A stretch of 64,000 nucleotides of DNA from Desulfolithobacter dissulfuricans (GTDB taxonomy: Bacteria > Desulfobacterota > Desulfobulbia > Desulfobulbales > Desulfobulbaceae). Location: NCBI RefSeq assembly GCF_025998535.1, contig NZ_AP024233.1, positions 2,550,001-2,614,000 of the forward strand, given 5' to 3'. Both the position numbers and the translations under genes were made by a program. The number at the start of each line of letters is the position of its first letter. The stretch's first letter is position 1. Below the pieces are notes generated by a model, which saw only the letters and a list, made by a program, of their open reading frames with translations, was not told the origin of the DNA and ran no database searches. Positions 36,746-46,554 of this stretch are shown piece after piece.

Positions 36746-37189
36746 CTAGTCAACCTTTACCGTGCCACCGGCAGCTTCGATTTTGGCCCGGGCAGAACCA
36801 CTGATCTTGTCCACTTCCAGGGTGATGGCCCTGGTGATCTCACCATTGGCCAGAACCTTGATCAGTGTGTCCTTTTTCTTGATCACGCCGGCATCCAGCA
36901 GAGCCTGACGGTCGACCACACTGCCGGCATCGAAACGGTCCAGGTCGGACAGCGATACCAGAGTATATTCCTTTTTGAATATGTTGGTGAAGCCACGCTT
37001 GGGCAACCGCCGATGCAGAGGCATCTGGCCACCCTCGAATCCGGGCTTGGCAGTGTATCCTGAACGGGACTTTGCTCCCTTGTGTCCACGACCGGCGGTC
37101 TTACCAAGACCGGAGCCCTGGCCACGACCAACACGCTTTTTGTTTTTCCTGGCTCCCTCACTGGGGGAGAGCGTATTGAGCTTCAGCAT
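36746..37189 (-). CDS. rplO: 50S ribosomal protein L15
   Basis: 147 residues. [36 protein letters not shown] and [17 protein letters not shown] are L15 signatures. It is an early-to-middle assembly protein of the 50S subunit. Separated from rpmD by 3 nt and abutting secY. Confidence 0.97.
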   Translation of the reverse strand: MLKLNTLSPSEGARKNKKRVGRGQGSGLGKTAGRGHKGAKSRSGYTAKPGFEGGQMPLHRRLPKRGFTNIFKKEYTLVSLSDLDRFDAGSVVDRQALLDAGVIKKKDTLIKVLANGEITRAITLEVDKISGSARAKIEAAGGTVKVD

Positions 37190-37192
37190 CGT

Positions 37193-37372
37193 CTATTCCT
37201 CCACCCGGACCAGATGGCGCACCTTGTTAACCATGCCACGGATCTCTGGTGTGTTCTTTCTGGTTACAGTCTTGTACATCTTTGTCAGTCCCAGACCAAC
37301 CAGGGTGGCCCGGATCTTTCTGGTCGAGCCGATCTCGCTTTTTATCTGGGTAATGGTAATGGTATCACTCAT
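37193..37372 (-). CDS. rpmD: 50S ribosomal protein L30
   Basis: 59 residues. It reads TITITQIKSEIGSTRKIRA, then GLGLTKMYKTVTRKNTPEIR, then GMVNKVRHLVRVEE, the complete short L30 fold. It starts at the ATG 37372 in the correct operon slot between rpsE and rplO. Confidence 0.95.
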   Translation of the reverse strand: MSDTITITQIKSEIGSTRKIRATLVGLGLTKMYKTVTRKNTPEIRGMVNKVRHLVRVEE

Positions 37373-37479
37373 CTCTACAGCCCCTCGTTAACACATTTCT
37401 TTCAAGCAGATCCTGCGTAACGAATAATGAAAGGTTCGCTCCAGCCCGCAGTTGGGCAGCAGCGCTACTCTAAGTAAAA

Positions 37480-37992
37480 TCAGGCGACCATGTCTTCGAC
37501 TTTCAGGCCCCGCAGTCTGGCGATCTGCTCGGCACTGCGGAGTCTGACCAGCCCGTCAATGGTAGCCTTGACCAGGTTGTGCGGATTGTTGGACCCCAGA
37601 CACTTGGTCAGGATATTCTGTACCCCGGCTGCTTCCAGAACCGCGCGTACCGCGCCACCGGCAATAACACCGGTACCGTCGGAGGCAGGCTTGAGCATGA
37701 CCGAGCCGGATTTGAACTTGCCGTAAATCTCATGCGGGATCGACACGTCGGTCAGAGCAACGGTCCGCATGTCCTTGCGCGCCCGCTCAATACCCTTGCG
37801 GATTGCTTCCGGTACCTGGTTGGCCTTACCCAGACCGTATCCGACCTTGCCTTTTCCGTCGCCGACAACGACAATGGCGGAAAAGCTGAAGCGCCGGCCA
37901 CCCTTGACAACCTTGGCAACCCTGTTGATATAGACGATCTTTTCTATGAGCTCTTCCTGGTTGCCGTCTTTAGCCCGTTTATAATCAGCCAA
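37480..37992 (-). CDS. rpsE: 30S ribosomal protein S5
   Basis: 170 residues. The double-stranded RNA-binding domain has [19 protein letters not shown] and [19 protein letters not shown]; the C-terminal domain has [20 protein letters not shown] and [15 protein letters not shown]5 affects decoding accuracy and helps unwind mRNA at the entry channel. It follows rplR by 54 nt. Confidence 0.97.
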   Translation of the reverse strand: MADYKRAKDGNQEELIEKIVYINRVAKVVKGGRRFSFSAIVVVGDGKGKVGYGLGKANQVPEAIRKGIERARKDMRTVALTDVSIPHEIYGKFKSGSVMLKPASDGTGVIAGGAVRAVLEAAGVQNILTKCLGSNNPHNLVKATIDGLVRLRSAEQIARLRGLKVEDMVA

Positions 37993-38046
37993 GAAACACC
38001 CCCGTAGCTAAATGTATTTCCACGTTACCTGTTGTGGTACGTATCA

Positions 38047-38412
38047 TTAGAATTCCAAACCGCCCTCGCGGGCACCTTCAGACAAAGCCTTGACCCGGCC
38101 ATGGTACAGATTGCCGCCCCGGTCAAAAACGACCTTGGTAATCCCGGCGTTTCTGGCCCGCTCGGCAACCAGTTCACCGACCCTTTTTGCCTGGGCGCAT
38201 TTGCCCTTGAGGTCCTCGGCATTAAATTCCTTGTCCTTGGTGGACATGGCGACAATGGTCGCATGCCTGGTGTCATCAATAATCTGCACATAAATGTGTT
38301 TGTTACTGCGGTACACCCGCATCCGCGGCTTTTCGGCTGTGCCGAATACCCGTTTCCTGATACGGCGGATCCGTTTCTTACGTGCAGTAAGTTTCTGACT
38401 TGTCTTTGCCAT
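38047..38412 (-). CDS. rplR: 50S ribosomal protein L18
   Basis: 121 residues. A basic N-terminus (ARKKRIRRIRKRVFG) binds 5S rRNA; RVYRSNKHIYVQIIDD and FDRGGNLYHGRVKALSEGAREGGL are conserved. 17 nt after rplF. Confidence 0.96.
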   Translation of the reverse strand: MAKTSQKLTARKKRIRRIRKRVFGTAEKPRMRVYRSNKHIYVQIIDDTRHATIVAMSTKDKEFNAEDLKGKCAQAKRVGELVAERARNAGITKVVFDRGGNLYHGRVKALSEGAREGGLEF

Positions 38413-38429
38413 AATGCTACCCGTTTGTA

Positions 38430-38972
38430 TTAGCTCACACCGCCGGCCTTACCGACCTTGCGAACAATATGCTCGTCGAAATAACGTATTCCCTTACCCT
38501 TGTACGGCTCCGGCTTGCGCACCGCCCTGATCCTGGCAGCGGTCAGGCCGACCAGTTCCTTGTCAATACCTTCCAGGGTAATGGAATTATCCTTGCCGAC
38601 CTCTGCCTTGACCCCTTCGGGCAGCTGGAACTCAACCGGATTGGAGTATCCGACGTTGAGGGTCAGTACGGAACCGCTCACACTGGCCCGGTACCCGACA
38701 CCTTCGACAATCAATTTCTTCTGGAATCCCTTGTCCACTCCGACAACCATGTTGTTGACCAGTGAGCGGAACAGACCCCAGAATGCCAGGACCCTTTTGG
38801 ACCGGCCTTTGGGAGTAACGATGATATGATCACCGTCCATCTTCAGCTCGATCTCCGGACGGATATCCCTCTCCAGCGTACCCCTGGGACCACTCACCAT
38901 GACGTGGGTTCCCTTTATCTCAACCTTTACCCCGCTTGGCACAGGAATCGGTTCTTTGCCAATTCTGGACAT
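38430..38972 (-). CDS. rplF: 50S ribosomal protein L6
   Basis: 180 residues. MSRIGKEPIPVPSGVKVEIK, SLVNNMVVGVDKGFQKKLIVEG-type sequence (shortened here) and the C-terminal signature PEPYKGKGIRYFDE are present. L6 sits near the factor-binding site of the 50S subunit. 30 nt after rpsH. Confidence 0.97.
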   Translation of the reverse strand: MSRIGKEPIPVPSGVKVEIKGTHVMVSGPRGTLERDIRPEIELKMDGDHIIVTPKGRSKRVLAFWGLFRSLVNNMVVGVDKGFQKKLIVEGVGYRASVSGSVLTLNVGYSNPVEFQLPEGVKAEVGKDNSITLEGIDKELVGLTAARIRAVRKPEPYKGKGIRYFDEHIVRKVGKAGGVS

Positions 38973-39002
38973 ACTTACCTCCTCTCCTCAGACCGATACC
39001 GG

Positions 39003-39401
39003 TTACCAGACTTCACACAGAAGCTCGCCACCGATGTTCCGCCTGCGGGCCTCACGATCGGTAATGATTCCCTGGGACGTAGTAAGAATACCAACACCCA
39101 GACCACTCATGACCTTGGGAATACGGTCCGCTTTTTTGTACTGCCGCAATCCAGGTTTGGAAACTCGGCGCAGTCCGGTGATAATTTTCTCATTGTTTGG
39201 CCCGTACTTCAGGTCGATCCTCAGGGTGCCCTGCACATCAGCTTCAATGATGTGATAGTCCCTGATGTATCCTTCTTCCTTCAGTACCCTGGCAACACCG
39301 ACCTTGAGTTTTGACAGCGGCATATCGACTGAATCGAAACCGGCCATGTTGCCGTTTCTGATTCTGGTCAGCATATCCGCCAGCGGATCACTCATAGACA
39401 T
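39003..39401 (-). CDS. rpsH: 30S ribosomal protein S8
   Basis: 132 residues. DPLADMLTRIRNGNMAGFD opens the fold and GVGILTTSQGIITDREARRR closes it. S8 binds central-domain 16S rRNA and in E. coli represses the spc operon. The ATG at 39401 has a GAGGA at good spacing; a second ATG two codons later is also possible. The 157-nt spacer upstream holds two hairpins. Confidence 0.95.
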   Translation of the reverse strand: MSMSDPLADMLTRIRNGNMAGFDSVDMPLSKLKVGVARVLKEEGYIRDYHIIEADVQGTLRIDLKYGPNNEKIITGLRRVSKPGLRQYKKADRIPKVMSGLGVGILTTSQGIITDREARRRNIGGELLCEVW

Positions 39402-39484
39402 CGAATTCTTCCTCTTTGTAATAGACAAAGTGACGGGTCGCGTCTGGCGCAGGCCCTTCATCTTTTATTTGGTGACCGCGGTAT

Positions 39485-39544
39485 CCCCTCCAGGGGACGC
39501 ACCATCTCCAGAGTAGTTCAGCCGGAGTATACCGTACTGAACTA
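39485..39544 (-). promoter_or_regulatory. two hairpins in the rpsN-rpsH spacer
   Basis: CCCC/GGGG around TCCA (39485-39496) and an 8-bp stem TAGTTCAG/CTGAACTA (39514-39544) with an inner CGG/CCG pair. They lie between rpsN and rpsH in the longest spacer of the spc operon, so translational control by a ribosomal protein, or RNA processing, is plausible. Confidence 0.35.
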
Positions 39545-39558
39545 ATGTACAGCACTTT

Positions 39559-39744
39559 CTACCAGCTCGACTTGGTTACACCGGTAATCTCACCCTGAGA
39601 GGCAAGTTTCCGAAAGCAGAGCCTGCAACAGCCAAATTTCCTGAAAAAGGCTCTGGGCCGTCCGCAGAGCGGACAGCGGTTGTAGGCACGAACCTTGAAC
39701 TTAGGTTTCCGTTTTGCTTTGGCAATGAGTGATTTTTTTGCCAC
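39559..39744 (-). CDS. rpsN: 30S ribosomal protein S14, zinc-binding type Z
   Basis: 61 residues, the short S14 with two Cys pairs: CPLC (about 24-27) and CRLC (about 40-43). [20 protein letters not shown] and the ending [11 protein letters not shown] are typical of type Z. It sits between rplE and rpsH. No zinc-free long S14 is seen in the window. Confidence 0.96.
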   Translation of the reverse strand: MAKKSLIAKAKRKPKFKVRAYNRCPLCGRPRAFFRKFGCCRLCFRKLASQGEITGVTKSSW

Positions 39745-39797
39745 TGCGTCCTCCTGATAATCAGTTCGAAATACTTGACCACTGATGTGGCAAGAAA

Positions 39798-40340
39798 TTA
39801 TTTCTTTTTAAACGGCATGCCCAGGTTCTTGAGCAGTGCCCGACCTTCGTCATCACTTTCAGCAGTGGTGACGATGGTAATATTAAGTCCCCGGATCTTG
39901 TCGATCTTGTCGTAATCGATCTCAGGGAAGATAATGTGTTCCCTGATCCCCAGCGAGTAGTTACCACGGCCATCAAATCCCTTGGGCGATACACCCCGGA
40001 AGTCACGCACCCGCGGGAGAGCCACATTGATCAGCTTGGAAAGAAAATCGTACATCTTATCCTTGCGCAGGGTGACCCTGGCGCCAATGGGCATTCCTTC
40101 ACGGAGCTTGAATCCGGCAATGGACTTCTTGGCCCTGGTGACCACAGCCTTCTGGCCGGCGATCAGGGTAAGCTCCTGCGCCGCCTTCTCGATGATCTTC
40201 GGATTCTGCACAGCTTCCCCGAGGCCCATGTTCAGGACGACCTTCTCAATGCGGGGAATCTCCATCACATTCTTATAATCGAACTCTTTCTGGAGCTGCG
40301 GCCTGCACTCGCGCTCATATAGTTCTTTCAGCGTTCCCAT
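39798..40340 (-). CDS. rplE: 50S ribosomal protein L5
   Basis: 180 residues. [20 protein letters not shown], the loop [19 protein letters not shown]-like segment, and [19 protein letters not shown] are L5 blocks. It binds 5S rRNA and contacts P-site tRNA. 26 nt after rplX. Confidence 0.97.
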   Translation of the reverse strand: MGTLKELYERECRPQLQKEFDYKNVMEIPRIEKVVLNMGLGEAVQNPKIIEKAAQELTLIAGQKAVVTRAKKSIAGFKLREGMPIGARVTLRKDKMYDFLSKLINVALPRVRDFRGVSPKGFDGRGNYSLGIREHIIFPEIDYDKIDKIRGLNITIVTTAESDDEGRALLKNLGMPFKKK

Positions 40341-40366
40341 TCTGTACTCCTAAAGTCCAGACAGTA

Positions 40367-40705
40367 CTACTTCTTCTGGTTTTCTATGGTGGCACCGCAG
40401 CTCTTGCAGACCCGAACCTTGGTTCCATCTTCAAGAATCTTCTTTCCAATACGCACGGTCTTGGCACATTCCGGGCAAACCAGCATGAGATTGGAAATGT
40501 GAATAGGTGCTTCCCGTTCGATTATCTGACCTGGTTGGGTGGCGTCCACCGGTTTCTGGTGTTTCTTGATCATATTGATCCGTTCCACCACAGCCCGATT
40601 TTTCTTCCTGTCAATTTTAAGGATCTTGCCGACCCGGCCCTTGTCCTTGCCGGCGATTACCTCAACCTGATCGTTTGTCCGCAGACTTGTTGTTCCCTGC
40701 CGCAT
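40367..40705 (-). CDS. rplX: 50S ribosomal protein L24 with zinc-ribbon extension
   Basis: 112 residues. The KOW motif ([20 protein letters not shown]) initiates 50S assembly. The C-terminal part keeps two Cys pairs, CPEC and CKSC, spaced about 20 residues apart, a zinc ribbon found in a subset of bacterial L24 proteins. 55 nt after rplN. Confidence 0.95.
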   Translation of the reverse strand: MRQGTTSLRTNDQVEVIAGKDKGRVGKILKIDRKKNRAVVERINMIKKHQKPVDATQPGQIIEREAPIHISNLMLVCPECAKTVRIGKKILEDGTKVRVCKSCGATIENQKK

Positions 40706-40760
40706 TATTCTGTCCTCGTATCGCTCTTTGGTCTGTAGTCCTCACTGCCGGGGGCAATGG

Positions 40761-41129
40761 CTACAGAACCTCCGGTGCGAGAGATATAATCTTCATGAAA
40801 CCAAGGGAGCGCAACTCCCGGGCCACAGGCCCGAAGATACGCGTACCGATAGGTTCACCGGAGTTGGCCAGGAGCACAGCAGCATTCTCGTCAAACCGCA
40901 CCGTGGTATCCTCGGGGCGCTTGATCTCCTTGGCCGTCCGGACGACAACAGCATCGAGCACGTCGCCCTTCTTCACCTTGGCGTGAGGAATGGCCTCCTT
41001 GACCGTTACAACGATAACATCACCGATGGAAGCGTAACGGCGCCTGGTGCCGCCAAGTACCCTGATACAGAGTACCTTCTTGGCGCCGGAATTATCGGCA
41101 ACATTGAGTATAGTTTCAGTTTGTATCAT
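40761..41129 (-). CDS. rplN: 50S ribosomal protein L14
   Basis: 122 residues. [40 protein letters not shown] and the ending [18 protein letters not shown] are nearly consensus. L14 lies at the subunit interface. 57 nt after rpsQ. Confidence 0.97.
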   Translation of the reverse strand: MIQTETILNVADNSGAKKVLCIRVLGGTRRRYASIGDVIVVTVKEAIPHAKVKKGDVLDAVVVRTAKEIKRPEDTTVRFDENAAVLLANSGEPIGTRIFGPVARELRSLGFMKIISLAPEVL

Positions 41130-41186
41130 GGTCTCACCTGATATATTTGCCTGTTTTCGACCCGCTGGTCAGCCGCCTGGCAGCTG

Positions 41187-41447
41187 CTAGACAGCCCGCT
41201 CAACAATGGAGCGTACCCGCCAGCGTTTGTTTTTCGACAGCGGCCGACACTCCTCTATGAGCACGGTGTCACCAATGTTGCAGGCATTTTCCGGATCGTG
41301 GGCCATATATTTCACCCGGCGCCGGATATACTTGCCATACAGCTTATGGCGAACTTTCCGCTCCACAAGGACAACAATGCTCTTATCCATCTTATTGGAA
41401 ATAACAGAACCCTGTTGTGTCTTTCTGGTCTTGTTCGTATCACTCAT
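41187..41447 (-). CDS. rpsQ: 30S ribosomal protein S17
   Basis: 86 residues, an OB-fold primary 16S binder. [34 protein letters not shown] and [15 protein letters not shown] are family blocks. The ATG at 41447 gives the usual short N-terminus; six more codons in frame upstream are not conserved. Confidence 0.95.
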   Translation of the reverse strand: MSDTNKTRKTQQGSVISNKMDKSIVVLVERKVRHKLYGKYIRRRVKYMAHDPENACNIGDTVLIEECRPLSKNKRWRVRSIVERAV

Positions 41448-41487
41448 TCTTACAGTCCAGTGCAATTTGTAATTTCGCCGAGCTCTA

Positions 41488-41679
41488 TCAGCTCCGGGCC
41501 ATCTCGTTCATCACGGTTTTCACTCTCGCAATATCCTTGCGGAGCTGAGCTAACCGGTCCGGATTTTCAAGCCGGCGGATACCGTGCTGGAATTGCAGCT
41601 TGAAGAGATCTTCCCGAAGGTCCTTTTCCTTCTTCCGAAGATCTTCCAGGCTCATATCACGAAGTTCTTTCGCCTTCAT
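41488..41679 (-). CDS. rpmC: 50S ribosomal protein L29
   Basis: 63 residues, two antiparallel helices. [20 protein letters not shown] and [15 protein letters not shown] are typical. It lies by the exit tunnel, near the docking site for trigger factor and SRP. Its ATG overlaps the rplP stop (ATGA). Confidence 0.95.
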   Translation of the reverse strand: MKAKELRDMSLEDLRKKEKDLREDLFKLQFQHGIRRLENPDRLAQLRKDIARVKTVMNEMARS

Positions 41680-42092
41680 ATCGTTGTGCTCCTGGTGATC
41701 ACCTTGGTCGGGAACGGTAACTTGTAGCCGGCAAGTTTAAGCGCCTCAACAGCGAGCTCTTCGGGTACTCCGGAAAGCTCATAGAGGACCTTGCCGGGCT
41801 TTATGGTGGCTACCCAGTATTCCGGAGAACCTTTACCCTTACCCATCCTGGTTTCCGCAGGTTTCTTGGTGATGGGCTTGTCAGGGAAGACCCGGATCCA
41901 CATCTTACCACCACGCTTGATCTTACGGTTGATGGTAATACGTGCAGCCTCAATCTGCTGCGCAGTCATACGCCCACAGCCTACAGCCTTGAGCGCATAG
42001 TCACCAAAGCTGATGGACGATCCGCGGTAGGCGGTTCCCTTCATCCGGCCCTTGTGCTGTTTCCTGTGCTTAACCTTGCGTGGACTTAACAT
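41676..42092 (-). CDS. rplP: 50S ribosomal protein L16
   Basis: 138 residues. [39 protein letters not shown] and [19 protein letters not shown] are conserved. L16 helps position A-site tRNA at the peptidyl transferase centre. Overlaps rpmC by 4 nt; 64 nt after rpsC. Confidence 0.97.
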   Translation of the reverse strand: MLSPRKVKHRKQHKGRMKGTAYRGSSISFGDYALKAVGCGRMTAQQIEAARITINRKIKRGGKMWIRVFPDKPITKKPAETRMGKGKGSPEYWVATIKPGKVLYELSGVPEELAVEALKLAGYKLPFPTKVITRSTTI

Positions 42093-42156
42093 TGTACTAA
42101 CTCCTGCTCACGACTGTATATTGAAAGGCCCGTGGGCACATTCAACGTGTTTATCC

Positions 42157-42810
42157 TTACTGAGCGGCAACGGCCATATCGGATTCCTGAAGAACTTCGC
42201 CTTTGAAGATCCAGACTTTGACTCCGATAATACCATAGGTTGTTTTAGCCTCAGCAGTACCATAATCAATATCGGCTCTCAGGGTATGCAGCGGCACACG
42301 TCCTTCCTTGAACCATTCGGTCCGCGACATCTCCGCCCCGCCAAGACGGCCGGCGCAGGAGATCTTGATACCCTTGACGCCAAAACGGAGGGCAGAATTG
42401 ATCGCCTTCTTCATGGCCCGCCGAAAGGCGATCCGGCGCTCAAGCTGCATGGCGATATTTTCTGCTACCAGCTGGGCATCAGCTTCGGGCCGACGCACTT
42501 CCTGAATATCAATCAGACAGGAATGACCGAACTTCTTCTCCAGGTCCTTTTTCAGGACCTCGATCTCGGATCCCTTCTTGCCGATGACAATCCCCGGACG
42601 GGCTGTGTACAGCTTGATCCTGATCTTCGCACCGGTCCGTTCGATAACAATACGGGAAATACCTGCGTGATACAGACGTTTCTTCAGATACTTCCGAATT
42701 TCCTGATCCTCATGCAGGTTGCGGGCATATTCCTTATCCGCATACCAGATTGATTCCCATGTGCGGGTTATACCCAGCCGCAGTCCTATGGGATTAACTT
42801 TCTGCCCCAA
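42157..42810 (-). CDS. rpsC: 30S ribosomal protein S3
   Basis: 217 residues. [20 protein letters not shown], the KH domain GxxG at [17 protein letters not shown], and the C-terminal [20 protein letters not shown] are present. S3 forms part of the mRNA entry site with helicase activity. 57 nt after rplV. Confidence 0.97.
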   Translation of the reverse strand: MGQKVNPIGLRLGITRTWESIWYADKEYARNLHEDQEIRKYLKKRLYHAGISRIVIERTGAKIRIKLYTARPGIVIGKKGSEIEVLKKDLEKKFGHSCLIDIQEVRRPEADAQLVAENIAMQLERRIAFRRAMKKAINSALRFGVKGIKISCAGRLGGAEMSRTEWFKEGRVPLHTLRADIDYGTAEAKTTYGIIGVKVWIFKGEVLQESDMAVAAQ

Positions 42811-42867
42811 GGTTATCCTCCGTTGCCTCTTGAACTGTTAATTAGGGGATACGACCAGACCTTCAGT

Positions 42868-43200
42868 TCAGGCCTCGTCTACAACCACAGTAATGTGGCT
42901 TGTCCGTTTTAAAATTCTGGTTGCCCGACCCATGGCCCTGGGGCGATATCTTTTCAGCATCGGCCCGCCATTGATCTCAATCGACTTGATGTACAGCGTA
43001 TCCACATCAATGGTGTCGGTCTGCTCGGCATTGGCCACAGCAGACTCTATTACCTTGCGAAGAATGCGCGCTGCCTTCTTGGGCATGAACTTCAGAGTGG
43101 TAATGGCTGTTTCCACATCCTTACCCCTGACCACGTCAGCAACCAGTCGCGCCTTCTGCGGCGAGATACGAATATATTTTGCGACGGCTTTCGTTTCCAT
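42868..43200 (-). CDS. rplV: 50S ribosomal protein L22
   Basis: 110 residues. AVAKYIRISPQKARLVADVV and the extended hairpin end with LKRYRPRAMGRATRILKRTS, which lines the exit tunnel. 116 nt separate it from the upstream rpsS; nothing coding is seen there. Confidence 0.97.
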   Translation of the reverse strand: METKAVAKYIRISPQKARLVADVVRGKDVETAITTLKFMPKKAARILRKVIESAVANAEQTDTIDVDTLYIKSIEINGGPMLKRYRPRAMGRATRILKRTSHITVVVDEA

Positions 43201-43316
43201 CTTTTAACTCCTATCGCGTGTCACCCAGGCGGTATTTTTATAAAAGTCTCGTCCCGCCTCTCAAAGAACGTAACTTCTATGATTCGTTATGCAGAACCAG
43301 CCATCCTGCAATTGTG

Positions 43317-43595
43317 TTAGCGCTTCTTACCTTTTTTGTCAGCGGCGTGACCATAGTAGGTCCGGGTGGGTGAAAACTCACCAAGCTTGTGACCAACCAT
43401 GTTCTCCGTGACATAGACCGGGATAAACTTTTTTCCGTTATGCACGGCAAAGGTCAGACCTACCATTTCAGGAATGATATCGGATCGGCGCGACCAGGTT
43501 TTTATTACCCTGCGATCGCCGGATTCCTGGGCCCTGATCACCTTTTTCATCAGATGATCATCGACAAAAGGACCCTTTTTGACAGAACGAGCCAT
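43317..43595 (-). CDS. rpsS: 30S ribosomal protein S19
   Basis: 92 residues. [38 protein letters not shown] and [18 protein letters not shown] are close to consensus. S19 sits in the 30S head with S13. 99 nt after rplB. Confidence 0.97.
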   Translation of the reverse strand: MARSVKKGPFVDDHLMKKVIRAQESGDRRVIKTWSRRSDIIPEMVGLTFAVHNGKKFIPVYVTENMVGHKLGEFSPTRTYYGHAADKKGKKR

Positions 43596-43694
43596 ATCAA
43601 AATACTCCAGATTGTTCTTTGAAAGTCATGCCTCAGTTACACTGAAACCGGCTTTGCATCATTTCCCGGCAGGCCTACATGTCCTGCCCGGATC

Positions 43695-44516
43695 TTACTT
43701 ACGTTTGGTTACGATATCTCGATCAGAGGCTTTCCGCTTCCGGGTCTTGTACCCCTTGGTCGGTACGCCCCAGGGAGTACAGGGATGCCTACCACCGGAG
43801 CTCTTGCCCTCACCACCACCCATGGGATGATCGATGGGGTTCATGGCAACACCGCGAACATGGGGCCTGCGACCTTTCCAGCGGTTCCGTCCTGCCTTGC
43901 CAAGCTTTTCGCTGCCGTGCTCGGTGTTACCAACCTGGCCAATGCAGGCCCGGCAGAGCTTGTTGAATTTACGAACCTCACCGGATGGCAGTTTGACCAG
44001 TACATAGTTCCCTTCCTTGGCCATCAGCTGCGCTGCAGCGCCGGCAGAGCGAACCATCTGCGCACCCTTGCCTATCTTCATCTCCACATTGTGGATGATG
44101 GTACCCAAGGGTATCTTGACCATGGGCAGGCAGTTACCGGGCTTGATATCCACGTCGTCACCAGCCATGACCACATCACCGACCGATATGCCGTTGGGAG
44201 CAAGAATGTAACTCTTCTCGCCATCGGTATAGACAATCAGCGCGATGTTTGCGGAACGGTTGGGATCATATTCAATGGCCACTACCTTTGCTGCCACCCC
44301 GGTTTTGTTCCTTTTCCAATCGATAATACGGTATTTGCGTTTATGTCCACCGCCCCGGTGCCGTGACGTAATTCTACCGTATGCGTTGCGTCCACCGCTC
44401 TTCTTGAGCGGCCGTAGCAAACTCTTTTCGGGGGCTTTATCTGAAAGCTCGGGCTGCAGAACAGATACCTGATGCCGCTTACCCGGTGATGTCGGTTTAT
44501 GGGTCTTTATTGCCAT
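43695..44516 (-). CDS. rplB: 50S ribosomal protein L2
   Basis: 273 residues. [20 protein letters not shown], the core [20 protein letters not shown] and the catalytic-centre segment [19 protein letters not shown] with its conserved His are present. L2 is required for subunit association and peptide bond formation. 73 nt after rplW. Confidence 0.97.
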   Translation of the reverse strand: MAIKTHKPTSPGKRHQVSVLQPELSDKAPEKSLLRPLKKSGGRNAYGRITSRHRGGGHKRKYRIIDWKRNKTGVAAKVVAIEYDPNRSANIALIVYTDGEKSYILAPNGISVGDVVMAGDDVDIKPGNCLPMVKIPLGTIIHNVEMKIGKGAQMVRSAGAAAQLMAKEGNYVLVKLPSGEVRKFNKLCRACIGQVGNTEHGSEKLGKAGRNRWKGRRPHVRGVAMNPIDHPMGGGEGKSSGGRHPCTPWGVPTKGYKTRKRKASDRDIVTKRK

Positions 44517-44589
44517 TGCTCTTCCTGCTACTTAAGCCTTAGGATACTTTCTTCCTCTGCCAGTGCCTGTGTCAGATCAATCGCCAAGC

Positions 44590-44880
44590 CTACAGCTCGT
44601 CAAGGAAATTGATCTCACCCTCTGACAAGGTAATATAGGCCTTTTTCCAGTCACTGGTCCGCCCGACGGACTTGATGCCGACCCGCTTCTTCTTGCCGCG
44701 CATCCGCGCTGTTCTGACACTTGATACCTTGACGTCAAACAGCTCCTCGACAGCACGCTTGATCTCGATCTTGTTGGCCTCGGGATGGACCTTGAAGACC
44801 ACCTTACCATGCAGCTCCTGAGCGAGGCTTGCTTTCTCGGTCAGGCAGGGGCTCTTGATTACATCATAGAGAACCTTCAT
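44590..44880 (-). CDS. rplW: 50S ribosomal protein L23
   Basis: 96 residues. DVIKSPCLTEKASLAQE, FKVHPEANKIEIKRAVEELF and the flexible basic loop GKKKRVGIKSVGRTSDWKKA fit L23, the docking platform for trigger factor and SRP at the tunnel exit. Its ATG overlaps the rplD stop. Confidence 0.96.
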   Translation of the reverse strand: MKVLYDVIKSPCLTEKASLAQELHGKVVFKVHPEANKIEIKRAVEELFDVKVSSVRTARMRGKKKRVGIKSVGRTSDWKKAYITLSEGEINFLDEL

Positions 44881-45500
44881 ACCATCAACCTCTCTTCAAG
44901 CTGCGCCAGGGTGGACTGCACCAGCATCAGCTTGGAATATTTCAGTATATCATAGACGTTGAGTCCGGCCACGGGGAGCACCTTGTAGCCGACGGCGTTG
45001 CGGGCCGAAAGCTTGACATTGGTATTCTCCTCCTGGGCGACGATGAGACAATCATCAAACTTGAAGTTGTTCATCACCTTGACAAACTCCCTGGTCTTGG
45101 GCACTTCCATATTGAAGTCATCCACAACGACCAGGTTGCCCTCGCTCAGCCTGGCACTCAGTGCCATACGCAGGGCAAGCCGGCGGACCTTTTTCGGGAG
45201 TTTATAACTGTAATCCCGTGGCTTGGGACCGAACGTGGTTCCACCTCCCCGCCAGATCGGTGACCGCCTTGATCCGGCACGGGCACGGCCTGTGCCCTTC
45301 TGCCGCCAGGGCTTGGCCCCTCCACCGCGCACCTCTCCACGGGTTTTGGTACATGCAGTACCAGCCCGCCTGTTGGCACGCTGCATACAGACGACCTCGT
45401 GCAGGACCCCTGGATTGACCTCGACGCCGAACAGTTTGTCGCTCAGCTCGACTTCTCCGACTTTTTCACCGGAGGTATTGACAACATCACAAACTGCCAT
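44877..45500 (-). CDS. rplD: 50S ribosomal protein L4
   Basis: 207 residues. The tunnel-lining extended loop is seen as KPWRQKGTGRARAGSRRSPI followed by WRGGGTTFGP. L4 can also act as a regulator of the S10 operon in some bacteria. 29 nt after rplC, overlapping rplW by 4 nt. Confidence 0.97.
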   Translation of the reverse strand: MAVCDVVNTSGEKVGEVELSDKLFGVEVNPGVLHEVVCMQRANRRAGTACTKTRGEVRGGGAKPWRQKGTGRARAGSRRSPIWRGGGTTFGPKPRDYSYKLPKKVRRLALRMALSARLSEGNLVVVDDFNMEVPKTREFVKVMNNFKFDDCLIVAQEENTNVKLSARNAVGYKVLPVAGLNVYDILKYSKLMLVQSTLAQLEERLMV

Positions 45501-45529
45501 GAGTTTCTCCTATAAAGCAGCCCAGACGC

Positions 45530-46162
45530 TTACTCTGTAGTAAAGATACTGATCAGACCATTTTTCGCCCCGGGCACAGCGCCCTTGAGCAAAACAACAT
45601 TCTCGTCTTCGCGAATGTCCACGACGGTCAGATTCTTCATCGTAACTTTATTAGTTCCCATATGCCCGGGCAGTTTTTTCCCCTTGATGACACGGCTTGG
45701 CCAGGCACTGCAGCCAATGGACCCTGGTGCACGGTGAAACATGGAACCGTGAGTGGCGCGACCACCTGAAAATCCGTGTCTCTTCATAACACCCTGGAAG
45801 CCGCGTCCCTTGCTTCTTCCTGTAACATGAACAGTGTCGCCAATCTTCAGAATCTCACTCACGGAGATATTCTGTCCGAGCTCAAAGGCCTCGGGATCAG
45901 CAACTCGGAATTCACGGATATGGTAGAATCCCTTGCCGCCGGAACGCTTGAAATGTCCGCTCAGTGGCTTGTTGATCCGTGATTCCTTTTTCTCAAGAAA
46001 CCCGACCTGGATGGCATTGTATCCATCACGGTCCTCGGTTTTCTTCTGCAGTACCGTACAGGGGCCCGCCTCGATGACGGTCACAGGAATGGAACGACCA
46101 TGTTCGTTGTACACCCTGGTCATTCCGATTTTCCGTCCCAGTATTCCCATTGTTTTCGGCAT
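45530..46162 (-). CDS. rplC: 50S ribosomal protein L3
   Basis: 210 residues. GILGRKIGMTRVYNEHGRSI opens the fold; the extension reaching the peptidyl transferase centre includes KGRGFQGVMKRHGFSGG and PGSIGCSAWPSRVIKGKKLP. It is an early assembly protein. 67 nt after rpsJ. Confidence 0.97.
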   Translation of the reverse strand: MPKTMGILGRKIGMTRVYNEHGRSIPVTVIEAGPCTVLQKKTEDRDGYNAIQVGFLEKKESRINKPLSGHFKRSGGKGFYHIREFRVADPEAFELGQNISVSEILKIGDTVHVTGRSKGRGFQGVMKRHGFSGGRATHGSMFHRAPGSIGCSAWPSRVIKGKKLPGHMGTNKVTMKNLTVVDIREDENVVLLKGAVPGAKNGLISIFTTE

Positions 46163-46229
46163 TTCTCTACCTGTCAGGTGTCTTAGTCTAATATATGAAC
46201 CAAACCGTCAGAACTTATCTGATCCGTGC

Positions 46230-46544
46230 CTAGGGAAGCTTGATTTCGACATCCACACCGGCCGAAAGTTCCAGCTTCATCAACGAGTCAATGGTCTGCT
46301 GGGTTGGCTCAAGGATGTCAAGCAACCGACGATGGGTCCGCATTTCAAACTGCTCCCGCGACTTCTTGTCCACATGGGGTGAACGGAGCACCGTATACTT
46401 GTTGATTGAGGTCGGCAGCGGGATCGGGCCCGCAACCGTGGCGCCAGTCCGACGCGCCGTCTCAACTATCTCACGGGTAGACTGATCAAGCAGTTTGTGG
46501 TCGTATCCCTTAAGGCGGATACGAATCTTGTCTGTCGGGATCAT
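46230..46544 (-). CDS. rpsJ: 30S ribosomal protein S10
   Basis: 104 residues. [40 protein letters not shown] and [14 protein letters not shown] are present. S10 is also NusE, the partner of NusB and NusG in transcription-translation coupling. The ATG at 46544 follows AAGAGGAA; tuf ends 10 nt upstream, so the S10 operon is continuous with tuf. Confidence 0.97.
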   Translation of the reverse strand: MIPTDKIRIRLKGYDHKLLDQSTREIVETARRTGATVAGPIPLPTSINKYTVLRSPHVDKKSREQFEMRTHRRLLDILEPTQQTIDSLMKLELSAGVDVEIKLP

Positions 46545-46554
46545 TGTATTCCTC